From positions 1 through 51,641 of the forward strand of contig JAEUIN010000159.1 in NCBI GenBank assembly GCA_016793115.1: 51,641 bases of DNA. Reading direction: 5' to 3'. This stretch comes from Planctomycetaceae bacterium. Lineage in GTDB: Bacteria; Planctomycetota; Planctomycetia; Pirellulales; PNKZ01. The notes under the pieces are model-generated. The model was given only the letters and a program-made list of their open reading frames with translations. It did not search any database and had not been told where the DNA came from. The position numbers were made by a program, and so were the translations under genes. Of the stretch, positions 28,794 to 37,077 are shown piece by piece. Position 1 is the first letter of the stretch; each line of letters starts with the position of its first letter.

Positions 28794-29057
28794 ATGCTCG
28801 ACGCGCTTCGCGAGGAAGCCATCGTCAACAAGGTGGGCGGCCGTTTCAAATTGTCGACGCTGATTCAGAAGAGGCTCGTGGCGCTCAACGCCGGCGCGCG
28901 CCCGTTGGTGGAAGTCCATACCAACGACAAAATGCAGATCGTCATCGCGGAAATCATTAACGACAAGATCTTCCTCGATACCTCGGGCAACCTGCAGATT
29001 ACGGGTGAGAGTGAATCGGCCGGCGGTCCTCCGGAATTGGACCTCAACGCGCTGTAA
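28794..29057 (+). CDS. rpoZ: RNA polymerase omega subunit
   Basis: An 87-residue omega subunit that assists assembly of the polymerase beta-prime subunit. It has the helical core [27 protein letters not shown], matching the family pattern (V.NRF.LV...KRAR.L..G), although the usual KRAR is KRLV. The remainder, [13 protein letters not shown], is typical of the planctomycete version, with an acidic tail. GGGAGA lies 8 bases before the ATG. The position between gmk and coaBC is the conserved one for rpoZ. A 12-bp hairpin follows. Confidence 0.88.
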   Translation: MLDALREEAIVNKVGGRFKLSTLIQKRLVALNAGARPLVEVHTNDKMQIVIAEIINDKIFLDTSGNLQITGESESAGGPPELDLNAL

Positions 29058-29067
29058 ACCGCATCGT

Positions 29068-29099
29068 TCTCGCTCCCGGGGGCAATGCCGGGAGCGAGA
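29068..29099. terminator. Hairpin downstream of rpoZ
   Basis: A 12-bp perfect stem (29068-29079 and 29088-29099) with an 8-base loop lies 10 bp after the rpoZ stop. No T-tract follows. It may be a weak terminator or a processing site before coaC. Confidence 0.5.
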
Positions 29100-29218
29100 C
29101 TGCTAGGCAGGCGAGCGGCCCGCGGCGCCGCTTTAGCTGAATCGATTGCCGTTTCGCGGAGGCGAAGCGGAACCTCATATCGGGGCGTTTTCGGGCGGAG
29201 CCTGAAGACGAGAGTCGT

Positions 29219-29770
29219 ATGTCGCTCGTCGCTCATGAGATCGTCGTCGGCATCACCGGCGGTATCGCCGCCTTCAAGACCGCGGCGCTCGTCAGCAAGC
29301 TCGTTCAAGACGGTGTCGGCGTGACCGTGGTGATGACCGAGGCCGCCTGTCGGTTCATCGGTCCTCCGACGTTCGAAGCTCTCACCGGTCGCCCGGTCTA
29401 TCGCACGGTTTTCGATAACGCCGAGTTTCCGCTTGGCGCACACATCGGCTTGGCGGAGCGCGCACGCTTACTCTGCGTGGCGCCGGCCACGGCCGACTTT
29501 ATTGCCAAAGCGGCTCATGGTTTTGCCGACGATTTGCTAAGCACGCTCTATTTGGCGTTCCAGGGCGATGTGCTCGTCGCGCCGGCGATGAACACCGCGA
29601 TGTGGGAAGCTCCGGCCGTCGTGCGCAACGTCGCTCAGCTTCGCGAAGACGGCGTCACGATCGTCGACCCCGGCGAAGGCTGGCTCAGTTGCCGCACGAA
29701 AGGCTCCGGACGCATGGCCGAACCCGAAGCAATCCGCGCCGCGATCGCCGGCGCTTTTGCGAGCGGCTAG
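29219..29770 (+). CDS. coaC: Phosphopantothenoylcysteine decarboxylase (CoaC, separate protein)
   Basis: A 183-residue flavoprotein that decarboxylates 4'-phosphopantothenoylcysteine in coenzyme A synthesis. It has GITGGIAAFKTAALVSKL (FMN-binding N-terminus), the catalytic His75 (GAHIGLAE), the substrate motif PAMNTAMW at 122-129 and the catalytic Cys158 in LSCRTKGSGRM. All functional residues of the CoaC half of bifunctional CoaBC are present. The protein stops at 29770 and the CoaB half begins as a separate ORF 2 bp later, so the usual fusion is split here. Confidence 0.93.
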   Translation: MSLVAHEIVVGITGGIAAFKTAALVSKLVQDGVGVTVVMTEAACRFIGPPTFEALTGRPVYRTVFDNAEFPLGAHIGLAERARLLCVAPATADFIAKAAHGFADDLLSTLYLAFQGDVLVAPAMNTAMWEAPAVVRNVAQLREDGVTIVDPGEGWLSCRTKGSGRMAEPEAIRAAIAGAFASG

Positions 29771-29772
29771 AT

Positions 29773-30420
29773 ATGGCGCGGATTCTGATCACCTCCGGGC
29801 CGACGAGGCAGTATCTCGACCCTGTCCGCTATCTCACAAATGCGTCGAGCGGGCGGATGGGGCTCGCGCTGACCGAGTCGGCGCTTGCGGCCGGACACGA
29901 AGTTGTCGTCATTAGCGGCCCCGTCGAAATCGAGTATCCGTCGGCGGCCCGCGTCGTGCCTGTGGTAACGACCGACGAAATGCTCGCCGCCGCGCGAGCC
30001 GAGTTTGCCGCTTGCGACGGCCTCGTCGGCGTCGCCGCCCCGTGCGACTACAAGCCGGTGAAGATCGAAGACCGGAAGATCGCCAAAACCGGCGAACCGC
30101 TGCATTTGCGTCTGATCGAAACGCCCGACATCGTCGCTACACTGGGTCATGAGCGCGCTGAAAAAGGTACGAAGCAATGGGTCGTCGGCTTTGCGCTCGA
30201 GACCGACGACCGACATTATCGCGCCGTCACTAAGTTGCAGAAGAAAAGCTGCGATTTGATCGTGCTCAATGGTCCCGAGGCGATGAACGCCCGCACCAAC
30301 GACGTGGAGATCCTCGATCGCTCCGGCGCGGTCGTGGCGAAATTGGCCGGTCGGAAAGAGGATGTGGCAAAAGGAATTTTCGACGTGATCCAGGGGCGGC
30401 TAATTTCCGCAACGAGATAA
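29773..30420 (+). CDS. coaB: Phosphopantothenate-cysteine ligase (CoaB, separate protein)
   Basis: A 215-residue ligase that joins cysteine to phosphopantothenate. From the ATG at 29773 it reads MARILITSGPTRQYLDPVRY, then LTNASSGRMGLALTE (nucleotide binding), AAPCDYKPVKIEDRKIAKTG with the lysines needed for catalysis, and LIVLNGPEAMNARTNDVEIL near the end. The frame opens upstream at 29602 inside coaC, but that part is out-of-frame coaC sequence. The 2-bp gap implies translational coupling with coaC. It converges with the next gene, stops 12 bp apart, with no terminator-like hairpin visible. Confidence 0.93.
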   Translation: MARILITSGPTRQYLDPVRYLTNASSGRMGLALTESALAAGHEVVVISGPVEIEYPSAARVVPVVTTDEMLAAARAEFAACDGLVGVAAPCDYKPVKIEDRKIAKTGEPLHLRLIETPDIVATLGHERAEKGTKQWVVGFALETDDRHYRAVTKLQKKSCDLIVLNGPEAMNARTNDVEILDRSGAVVAKLAGRKEDVAKGIFDVIQGRLISATR

Positions 30421-30432
30421 ATCGTCGCAAGC

Positions 30433-31767
30433 TCACTCCGGTCTCCCGCAAGGCAGCGGAACGTCGCGAAACGTGAGGACGACGTCGCGCTGCGAGCGAA
30501 TCCGCGGATAAGTAAACTTCAGCCGCGCCGGCTTGCTCTCCGAGCCTTCACCGACGAACGTCAGTTTGACGCGTGCTCCGTCGCGATCGGTGCCGTTGGT
30601 TTGCCCTTGTTTGCGGTAGGCCACGCCCGTCTGGTCGACGAGTTCGAATTCGCATTCCTGAAAAAACGCCTCTTGAGGATCTTCTAATACGACGTCGCGT
30701 AGGATGAGCAGATCGAGTTCGCACCGGCCGCCCGGCGATTCTTCCACGGACTCGACTCGCAATTCGACGTCGTCCTTGAAATGCGGCTTGCGCGACGCGA
30801 GGTCGGTTACCTCAAGCGCAGCCAAATCGCCGACCGCGATCAGGCCCCACTTGAGCGACAACGAATCGAGCTTGGTCGCGGCCGTTGCGGGCGGATGCAG
30901 GCGAATGGTCATCGACATCTGCCTAGCGCCGCTTCCGGCGACGTTCCAGCCCGAGCCGCTCGGCTGAGTGGAAGCGATTCGCGTGTCGACGTTCGTGGTC
31001 GCTGCGACCAACTCGGCTTGCGAACGGTAGGCCACGAGATGAAAGCGGCTTTCCCACGACATTTGCACCGTCATTTGAAATGTGTGCGACTTTTCGCTCT
31101 CCCCCGTCTCGAAATCGAGCTCTTCACTGAAGGCTCGTCGCGCGGAAATGATCTGGGCGCGGATCGGACCGGCGTAGGCGGTGGGGTAATCGCCCGGCTT
31201 GCCGCTCGACACGACAAGGCCCGGCTCGCGCGGATCGAAGTGGGGTCGCAGGCGGTTACTCGTGTTGCGGCAAATCTCGTCGAGCAACGGCCAAAACGAG
31301 CGGGAGTTGAGCGGTGTTTCGAGCGTTTGGTCGTCGAATTGTCCGTATTGATCGCCGAGCAAGACGTTGTTGCCCGTGTGCTCCCCCAATTCGCGAATTA
31401 TGTCCGAAGCTTTCTTGCCTGCGGCATCAATGGTCGTGTGGCCCGCACGCCACAGATCTTCGATTTGTATGCGCTTGAGCAGTGCCTTGGCCCGGAGACG
31501 CAATTCCGGGTCGTCGTCCATGGCCGCTTTTTCCAATTCAGCCCGCGCGCTGAGTCCCAACCCGATCAATTGCTCGTCGGCTCGCACGCGCACATGGTAG
31601 TCCTCATCGCCCAGGTTGCGTACGAGAGCCGCCACGAATTGAGGACCGGCGGGAGTAGCGGCGGCGTTCGGGGTTTCGCCCCGCAGCCGCGGGGGCGGAA
31701 ACAAGAGAACGGCCCCGACGGTAAGCGTTGCCGTCAAGCGAAAAGGGCCTGGAAAACGGACTTCCAT
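30433..31767 (-). CDS. Secreted hypothetical protein with HEAT-like N-terminal segment
   Basis: A 444-residue exported protein that I cannot name. The ATG at 31767 follows GGAGGG, and the signal peptide is RLTATLTVGAVLLFPPPRLRGE. Residues 45-100 look like a single HEAT/armadillo-type repeat: VAALVRNLGDEDYHVRVRADEQL, then KAAMDDDPELRLRAKALL, a pattern common in planctomycete secreted proteins. The rest is mainly beta-rich with no motif I recognise, and ends in a lysine/arginine-rich beta segment (KFTYPRIRSQRDVVLTFRDV). It is convergent with coaB and stands alone. Confidence 0.7.
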   Translation of the reverse strand: MEVRFPGPFRLTATLTVGAVLLFPPPRLRGETPNAAATPAGPQFVAALVRNLGDEDYHVRVRADEQLIGLGLSARAELEKAAMDDDPELRLRAKALLKRIQIEDLWRAGHTTIDAAGKKASDIIRELGEHTGNNVLLGDQYGQFDDQTLETPLNSRSFWPLLDEICRNTSNRLRPHFDPREPGLVVSSGKPGDYPTAYAGPIRAQIISARRAFSEELDFETGESEKSHTFQMTVQMSWESRFHLVAYRSQAELVAATTNVDTRIASTQPSGSGWNVAGSGARQMSMTIRLHPPATAATKLDSLSLKWGLIAVGDLAALEVTDLASRKPHFKDDVELRVESVEESPGGRCELDLLILRDVVLEDPQEAFFQECEFELVDQTGVAYRKQGQTNGTDRDGARVKLTFVGEGSESKPARLKFTYPRIRSQRDVVLTFRDVPLPCGRPE

Positions 31768-31971
31768 CGGCACTCCCTCCGTTAGATTCGAGTTCCATCT
31801 CGAATCGCGCGAAAGGCCCGGTGCGTCAGGGTGCCGTTCGATCGTGAGTATCAGCGTGAAGCCGTTGCCGAGCCGATATTACGCCCGGTCGCCTTCATGC
31901 GGGCCTAATCACGCAAGGGTGCCGAGCCTACGCGGCGTCGGCATCCTAAGTCAAGATCGGTTGCGTCGCTC

Positions 31972-31999
31972 GTGACAGGCGAAAAATTTCGGATATAAG
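31972..31999 (+). promoter_or_regulatory. Candidate sigma70-type promoter of the PfkB kinase gene
   Basis: GTGACA (31972-31977) and TATAAG (31994-31999) with a 16-bp spacer, 51 bp before the chosen start codon. It is a fair match to the consensus. Nothing else stands out in 31768-32049. Confidence 0.4.
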
Positions 32000-32049
32000 G
32001 TGCGAGCAGGATTTTAGCGGCCGCGTTTATGTCCAGGGAGCCGGTTCGA

Positions 32050-33003
32050 ATGTCGCAGGATTGCCTAAGCGTCGGAGTCTTGGTGGCCGATCACATGTGC
32101 GCGCCGATCGAGCGTTTGCCGAAACCCGGCGAGCTGTTGGTCACCGATCAACTGCTGCTCACGATCGGCGGCTGTGCGTCGAACGCCGCGATGGATTTGG
32201 CGCGCGTCGGCGTCGATGTCAGCGTCGTCGGGTGCGTCGGCAACGACGCGTTCGGCGAGTACATTATCGACGCACTGGAAGACGGCGGCGTGGATGCGGG
32301 CCTCATTCATCGGCGCCCCGATGTCGGCACTTCGGCCACGCTCATTATCAACGTGCGCGGCGAAGATCGACGTTTCATTCATACTTTAGGCGCCAACGCG
32401 AAACTCACAGCCGCCGATATTCCATGGAAAGAGGTTAAGCACTCGAAGGTGCTGTACGTCGGCGGCTTTCTGCTGATGCCCGCGCTCGTTCAGGAAGAAT
32501 TGGCGGAAGTATTTCGGCAGGCCCGCGAGATCGGCGTCGTCACGGTGCTCGACGTCGTGCTTCCCGGCCCGGGCGACTACTGGCATCGCCTCGAGAAATT
32601 GCTGCCGCACACCGACGTCTTTCTTCCCAACACGGATGAATCGACCGTAATCACGGGGCAGGCCGATCCCAAAACCCAGGCGGAAATCTTCTTCAATGCC
32701 GGCGCGAAGACGGTCGTCATCACGTGCGGCGGCGAAGGCACTTACTTGCGCAGTACCGACTTGAAGCTGCACGCCGAAGTGTTTCCGTTCACGTTCGTCG
32801 GCGGCACGGGCGCGGGCGACGCCTTCGACGCGGGTTACATCGCCGGCCTGCTGCGTGGGCTTGGGCCTCGCGATTGCCTGGCCTGGGGGAGCGCGCTCGG
32901 CGGCAGCTGCGTTCGTTCGATCAGCGCGACCGATAGCGTTTTCACGCTTGATCAGGTCGAGGCGTATTTACGCGAGCACAAACTGACGATTACGAACTGG
33001 TGA
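32050..33003 (+). CDS. PfkB-family carbohydrate kinase
   Basis: A 317-residue ribokinase-fold sugar or nucleoside kinase. The N-terminal substrate motif is GGCASNAAMDLARVG (residues 40-54). The C-terminal signature GTGAGDAFDAGY has catalytic Asp257, and PNTDE (193-197) is also typical. The ATG at 32050 follows AGGGAG at 9 bases; an ATG at 32029 would add 7 residues. The substrate (ribose, fructose, adenosine or another sugar) cannot be told from the sequence. No sugar-transport or catabolic genes are adjacent. It converges with the DUF456 gene. Confidence 0.9.
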   Translation: MSQDCLSVGVLVADHMCAPIERLPKPGELLVTDQLLLTIGGCASNAAMDLARVGVDVSVVGCVGNDAFGEYIIDALEDGGVDAGLIHRRPDVGTSATLIINVRGEDRRFIHTLGANAKLTAADIPWKEVKHSKVLYVGGFLLMPALVQEELAEVFRQAREIGVVTVLDVVLPGPGDYWHRLEKLLPHTDVFLPNTDESTVITGQADPKTQAEIFFNAGAKTVVITCGGEGTYLRSTDLKLHAEVFPFTFVGGTGAGDAFDAGYIAGLLRGLGPRDCLAWGSALGGSCVRSISATDSVFTLDQVEAYLREHKLTITNW

Positions 33004-33028
33004 GTCCAATTGAGTGCCGGCCGCGAAA

Positions 33029-33565
33029 TTAGTGAAGCACGGCCGACGCAATCGTCAGAGCGATCATGACGGAAGCGACGACGATCTTTGCGAACGAGCC
33101 GACGAGCCGTCCCCAGGCCGCGGCTTGCCCGACGCGCAAGACATGATCCATGTCGCGTCCCTTCCAGGTTTCTCCCATGACCGCGCCCAACAGCGCCCCG
33201 CCGCAGGCGCCGATGAGCGTGCCGACGATCGGAATCGGAACCAGGCCGGTTGCGGTGAGAGCGCCGACCACCGAGCCGACGACGGCCAGCAACGCTCCGC
33301 GTCGGCTGCCGCCTAACTTGCGGACGCCGGCTGCCGACGCCGCCGTTTCGATCACTTCCCCGACGATCGCGACTGCGAGTAGTACTCCGAGTAGCGTGAG
33401 GCTGATATCCCAGCGTACGGTATCGGGCGTAAGCCATGCGTAGAGCACCGCGACGCCTAAGATCAGCCAGTTGCCGGGAAGGCCGATCAACGTAAGCACC
33501 CAGCCGAAACCGAGGCCGAACAACAGTGCGACAAACAACGCAAATTGTTCTACCGATTCAATCAT
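33029..33565 (-). CDS. DUF456-family membrane protein
   Basis: A 178-residue membrane protein of the DUF456 family, whose function is unknown. Hydrophobic segments include residues 8-30 (ALFVALLFGLGFGWVLTLIG), 31-48, 58-78 and a Gly/Ala-rich pair at 92-135 (LLAVVGSVVGALTATGLVPI, GTLIGACGGALLGAVMGE), which is the family hallmark. The frame continues far upstream, but that part has no membrane character and overlaps the next gene, so I take the ATG at 33565. No clear ribosome site. It is divergent to the TPR protein gene. Confidence 0.82.
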   Translation of the reverse strand: MIESVEQFALFVALLFGLGFGWVLTLIGLPGNWLILGVAVLYAWLTPDTVRWDISLTLLGVLLAVAIVGEVIETAASAAGVRKLGGSRRGALLAVVGSVVGALTATGLVPIPIVGTLIGACGGALLGAVMGETWKGRDMDHVLRVGQAAAWGRLVGSFAKIVVASVMIALTIASAVLH

Positions 33566-33808
33566 GTGGACTGCGGCGCGACGGTGTTGTGGCGAGTGTT
33601 GCGAAAACGAAGCGGTCCTGCGGTATTGTTCGCCGGAGAGATTGCGAAAGCAACCCGGAGCGAGGATGTCGCCGTAACAATAGCCGATCATCGCTCCGTT
33701 CTTATCCGCTGCTGCATCTTGAGTTAGACTGAAGTCAGTCGTGCGCTTACATCGTCGACGATAAGGAAACGCAGACGCAGCGAGCGCAATTTGGCGGAGA
33801 GCAATCGA

Positions 33809-36364
33809 GTGGCGAAAGGAAGGCGAACGTCGACACGTCCTGCGAGGCCGGCCGCGGCCGCCCCGGTTGCCGATGTGGCGCAGGTTGACACGCGCCCCGC
33901 TCGCACGTATCTGCCGGAGAAGTTGGTCGCCGCGTGCGTCGTGATCGGCGTCGTGACGTTCGTCACCTATCGCGGCAGCCTCGACGGCCGACTGTTTTTC
34001 GACGACCGCTCCTCCATCGAGCAGAACGGCCATGTGTTCGCTCTGGCCGATCCGAAACAGCGTTGGACGATCGACGGCTGGCTCTACGCCGCCTCGGCTC
34101 CTCAAGACACGCCTTTCGCCGGCCGGCCGGTCGTGTCTCTTTCGTTCGCCCTCAATCATTGGTGGGCTTCCGCGATGCGCCCCTCCGGCATGGCTGATTT
34201 CTGGGGCGTGTTGGAAATCCATTTTCCGTATTTCCACTATGTGAACCTCGCGCTTCATATCGCCGCGGCGTGCCTTATTTTTTTGCTCGCGCGACGAACG
34301 CTCTTGTCGCCGGCCCTGGGCGAAAAGTTTGACGGCACCGCGTTTTATTGGGCGTTCTTGCTGGCCCTCGTATGGGCCGTGCATCCGCTCAACACCGAGA
34401 CGGTCGTCTACGTGACGCAGCGAACCGAGCAACTCATGTCGCTGTTTTTGCTCATCATGCTGTTGGCCGGCTCGAAAGCGATCGATGCCGCCGCACGGGA
34501 AGCTCGGTTGATTTGGCAAGGCCTCGCCGTCGCGTCATGCGCGCTCGGGATGGGCTCGAAGGAAAACATGATCGCCGCGCCGCTCTTGGCCGTGGCCTAC
34601 GACCGAGCCTTTCGCTTCGAAACGTGGCGGTCCGCTTTCCGTGAGCGGTGGGGCTATTATTCGCTATTGGCCGCCGGCTGGCTGTGGTTGGCGGCGATCA
34701 TGCTCGGCGCGCCCCGCGGGAGTTCCGTCGGCTTCGCCCATACGACGTTCACATGGTACGACTATCTCATCACGCAATGCTGGTGTTTAGGACGCTACGC
34801 GTGGCTCTCGATTCTGCCTCTCGGCGGTAAGCTGTGCGTCGATTACGGACGACGCGCGGTGCTTGATCCGATTTACGTCGCGCCCGGTGCGCTGGTGATT
34901 GCCGCTGCGCTGGCGACGACCATGTGGGGCTGGTTCCGCAAGCCTTGGATCGGCTTTGTCGGCACGTGGTTCTTCTTCATATTGGCGCCGACGTCGAGCT
35001 TCGTGCCGATCGTCACCGAAGTGGGCGCGGAGCGGCGCATGTATTTGCCGGTGCTGGCCGTCCTCTGCGCGTTCGTTGCGTCGCTTAAGGCCGGGTATCG
35101 TCGACTCGGCTTGGCTCATTTCGCCGAAAGGGTCGTGAGCGGTCGAAAACAGGCCGCCCAGTCGTCGCGAACGCGGAGCGGTGCGATTCTGTGCGGCGTC
35201 GTGCTCCTCGTCGGACTGCTGGCCTACACGAGCCACGAACGCAATAAAGTCTATCGCGACCCGATCGAGCTTTACGGCCACATTGCGAGAGTCTTTCCCG
35301 ACAATGAACGAGGCCTCAGCAATTACGCGAAAATCCTGATCGACAATGGGCTTTTCGAACAATCGCTCGAATTGCTCAACCGGGCCGTCTCCATCGATCC
35401 GCAGTACAGCGATGCGCTTTCGAATCGCGGCTTCGTGTCGCTTCGGACGGCGCTGAATCGCCGCCTCGACGTGGCCATTGCTTGTTTCACCGAGGCGCTC
35501 AACTGGAGTCCGGGCGATCTGACGGCGCGCAATAATCGCGGCTACACGTTTTCCGAGTTGAAGCTTTACGACCGTGCCCGGGAAGATTTCACTGCGATTA
35601 TCGCCGTCACCTCAGGATACACGGAAGGCTACGTCGCTCGCGCGGCGCTGCCGATTTTCAGCGACGAGACCGATGACAAGAGCCTGGAAGCCGGGCTCGG
35701 CGACATTGATGTCGCTCTGCTGTTGAATCCCTACTCCTACCGCGCTTATCTTATTCGCGCGGAATTGCTCAACTTGTCCAAGCGGCCCGACGACGCCTTG
35801 GCGGCCGCCGAGAAGTCGCTCGAAAATTTTCGCCGTGAGTCGTCGCGCTTGCAGCACCAGCCGGCGTTCGCCGCATCGCTGACGGCGGCCGAATATATTC
35901 TTACGACGATCGACGCCCAGAGGCGTCAACTCCCGCGTCATTTGATTCCGCAGTTGGAAGCGTATCCGTTCCGCGATCAGTTGGGGCATCTCTTGAACAT
36001 TCGCGCCGACGCTTACCGCTTGAGGAGTCAGCTCACCGGCTCACGCTCCGATCGCCAAGCGGCGCTCGACGACTTCACTCGGGCCATCGTTCTTGAGCCT
36101 CGCGACCCGCAGCACCTTGTCGACCGCGGCGAAATCTACTTGGAGGCCGGCCGCCTCGGCGAAGCTTTGCTCGATTTCAATCAGGCGTTAGCTTTGGATC
36201 CGAATTCGGTCAACGCACTCGCCAAGCGTGCCGAAGCCCTGCTGCGATCGGGCGACATGCTCTCGGCTTGGGCCGACGCAAAACGTCTTCGCGACCTGGG
36301 CAGCCCTCTCGACGACGCCCTCTTGGAAACACTGCGGCAAAAGTCGGGACACGATTACCCGTAG
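33809..36364 (+). CDS. TMTC-like membrane protein with C-terminal TPR repeats
   Basis: An 851-residue protein with an N-terminal polytopic region (about residues 40-490, roughly ten hydrophobic segments) and a soluble C-terminal region with several tetratricopeptide-type repeats (about 500-850; for example LEPRDPQHLVDRGEIYLEAG). The early motif FFDDRSSIEQNGHV, the RPVVSLSFALNHWW motif and HPLNTETVVYVTQRTEQL match landmarks of the TMTC/GT-C glycosyltransferase-like family (FxxDD near the first loop, then RP...SFxLN and HPxxTE). A GTG at 33809 follows GGAGAG; a TTG at 33791 is also possible. It may transfer a sugar to extracytoplasmic proteins or have lost that activity. Donor and target are unknown. 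Confidence 0.8.
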   Translation: MAKGRRTSTRPARPAAAAPVADVAQVDTRPARTYLPEKLVAACVVIGVVTFVTYRGSLDGRLFFDDRSSIEQNGHVFALADPKQRWTIDGWLYAASAPQDTPFAGRPVVSLSFALNHWWASAMRPSGMADFWGVLEIHFPYFHYVNLALHIAAACLIFLLARRTLLSPALGEKFDGTAFYWAFLLALVWAVHPLNTETVVYVTQRTEQLMSLFLLIMLLAGSKAIDAAAREARLIWQGLAVASCALGMGSKENMIAAPLLAVAYDRAFRFETWRSAFRERWGYYSLLAAGWLWLAAIMLGAPRGSSVGFAHTTFTWYDYLITQCWCLGRYAWLSILPLGGKLCVDYGRRAVLDPIYVAPGALVIAAALATTMWGWFRKPWIGFVGTWFFFILAPTSSFVPIVTEVGAERRMYLPVLAVLCAFVASLKAGYRRLGLAHFAERVVSGRKQAAQSSRTRSGAILCGVVLLVGLLAYTSHERNKVYRDPIELYGHIARVFPDNERGLSNYAKILIDNGLFEQSLELLNRAVSIDPQYSDALSNRGFVSLRTALNRRLDVAIACFTEALNWSPGDLTARNNRGYTFSELKLYDRAREDFTAIIAVTSGYTEGYVARAALPIFSDETDDKSLEAGLGDIDVALLLNPYSYRAYLIRAELLNLSKRPDDALAAAEKSLENFRRESSRLQHQPAFAASLTAAEYILTTIDAQRRQLPRHLIPQLEAYPFRDQLGHLLNIRADAYRLRSQLTGSRSDRQAALDDFTRAIVLEPRDPQHLVDRGEIYLEAGRLGEALLDFNQALALDPNSVNALAKRAEALLRSGDMLSAWADAKRLRDLGSPLDDALLETLRQKSGHDYP

Positions 36365-36416
36365 CCGGCGCGGCGGTCGATGGAAGACTAGCCGTCCATG
36401 CGTTATGCTTGGCGGC

Positions 36417-37073
36417 ATGAGCACCACTTCTCCGCCGACGCCGAGCGAACCCGACGCCGCGCCGTTGCCGCGTAGCCCAGATCTCATGTCGCCGCACGGT
36501 ACCGGGCTCCTCGTGGTGGACGTGCAAGGCAAGCTCGTCACGCTCATCCCCGGTCATGAGCGGCTGGTGTGGAACATTGGCCGGTTGCTCGACGGCGCAG
36601 CCGCGCTCGGCGTCGCCGCGGCGGGCACCGAGCAGTATCCGCAGGGGCTCGGTCCCACAGTTCCGGAACTCGCCGCCAAACTGGGGCAACTCCCGTCCAA
36701 GACCGCCTTTAGCTGCGGCGAGTGCGGCGGCATCTTTCGCGAGTGGGCGGCCCGCGGGATCCATAAAGTGCTTCTCAGCGGCATCGAAGCGCACGTCTGC
36801 GTGCAGCAGACCGCGCTGGATCTCATGACGCACGGCTTCCAAATTTATCTCGCGGTCGATGCGCTCGGCTCGCGCCACGAGATCGACTATCAAACCGCGT
36901 TGCGCCGCCTCGAAGCGGCCGGCGCGACGCTCACGACAGTCGAGGCCGCGCTCTTCGAATGGTGCGGTCGCGCCGGAACGCCCGAGTTCAAGCAAATCAG
37001 TGCGCTCGTTCGGCAATCCGCTCCCGAATCGGCCGCCCCGTCCCTCGTCCCGCAAACACGCCCCGCGAGCTAG
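36417..37073 (+). CDS. Isochorismatase-family (cysteine) hydrolase
   Basis: A 218-residue hydrolase of the isochorismatase-like fold, which acts on amides, isochorismate or carbamoyl compounds. The catalytic triad is in place: Asp35 in LLVVDVQGK, Lys95 in LPSKTAFS, and Cys128 in EAHVCVQQT, with the cis-peptide region GIEAHV before the Cys. The N-terminal 28 residues are Pro/Ser-rich; the frame also opens further upstream. The ribosome site at 36417 is weak. It is followed only 4 bp later by an aminotransferase gene, so the two are co-transcribed and may act in one pathway. The substrate is unknown. Confidence 0.85.
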   Translation: MSTTSPPTPSEPDAAPLPRSPDLMSPHGTGLLVVDVQGKLVTLIPGHERLVWNIGRLLDGAAALGVAAAGTEQYPQGLGPTVPELAAKLGQLPSKTAFSCGECGGIFREWAARGIHKVLLSGIEAHVCVQQTALDLMTHGFQIYLAVDALGSRHEIDYQTALRRLEAAGATLTTVEAALFEWCGRAGTPEFKQISALVRQSAPESAAPSLVPQTRPAS

Positions 37074-37077
37074 TTCC

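Noticed and set aside
32030..32060. GGTTCGAAT sequence resembling a tRNA T-loop
   Set aside because: No matching acceptor or anticodon stems surround it; it is at the start of the PfkB gene.
33566..34519. Minus-strand extension of the DUF456 protein to 496 residues
   Set aside because: The extra N-terminal part has no membrane character and overlaps the oppositely oriented TPR protein gene.
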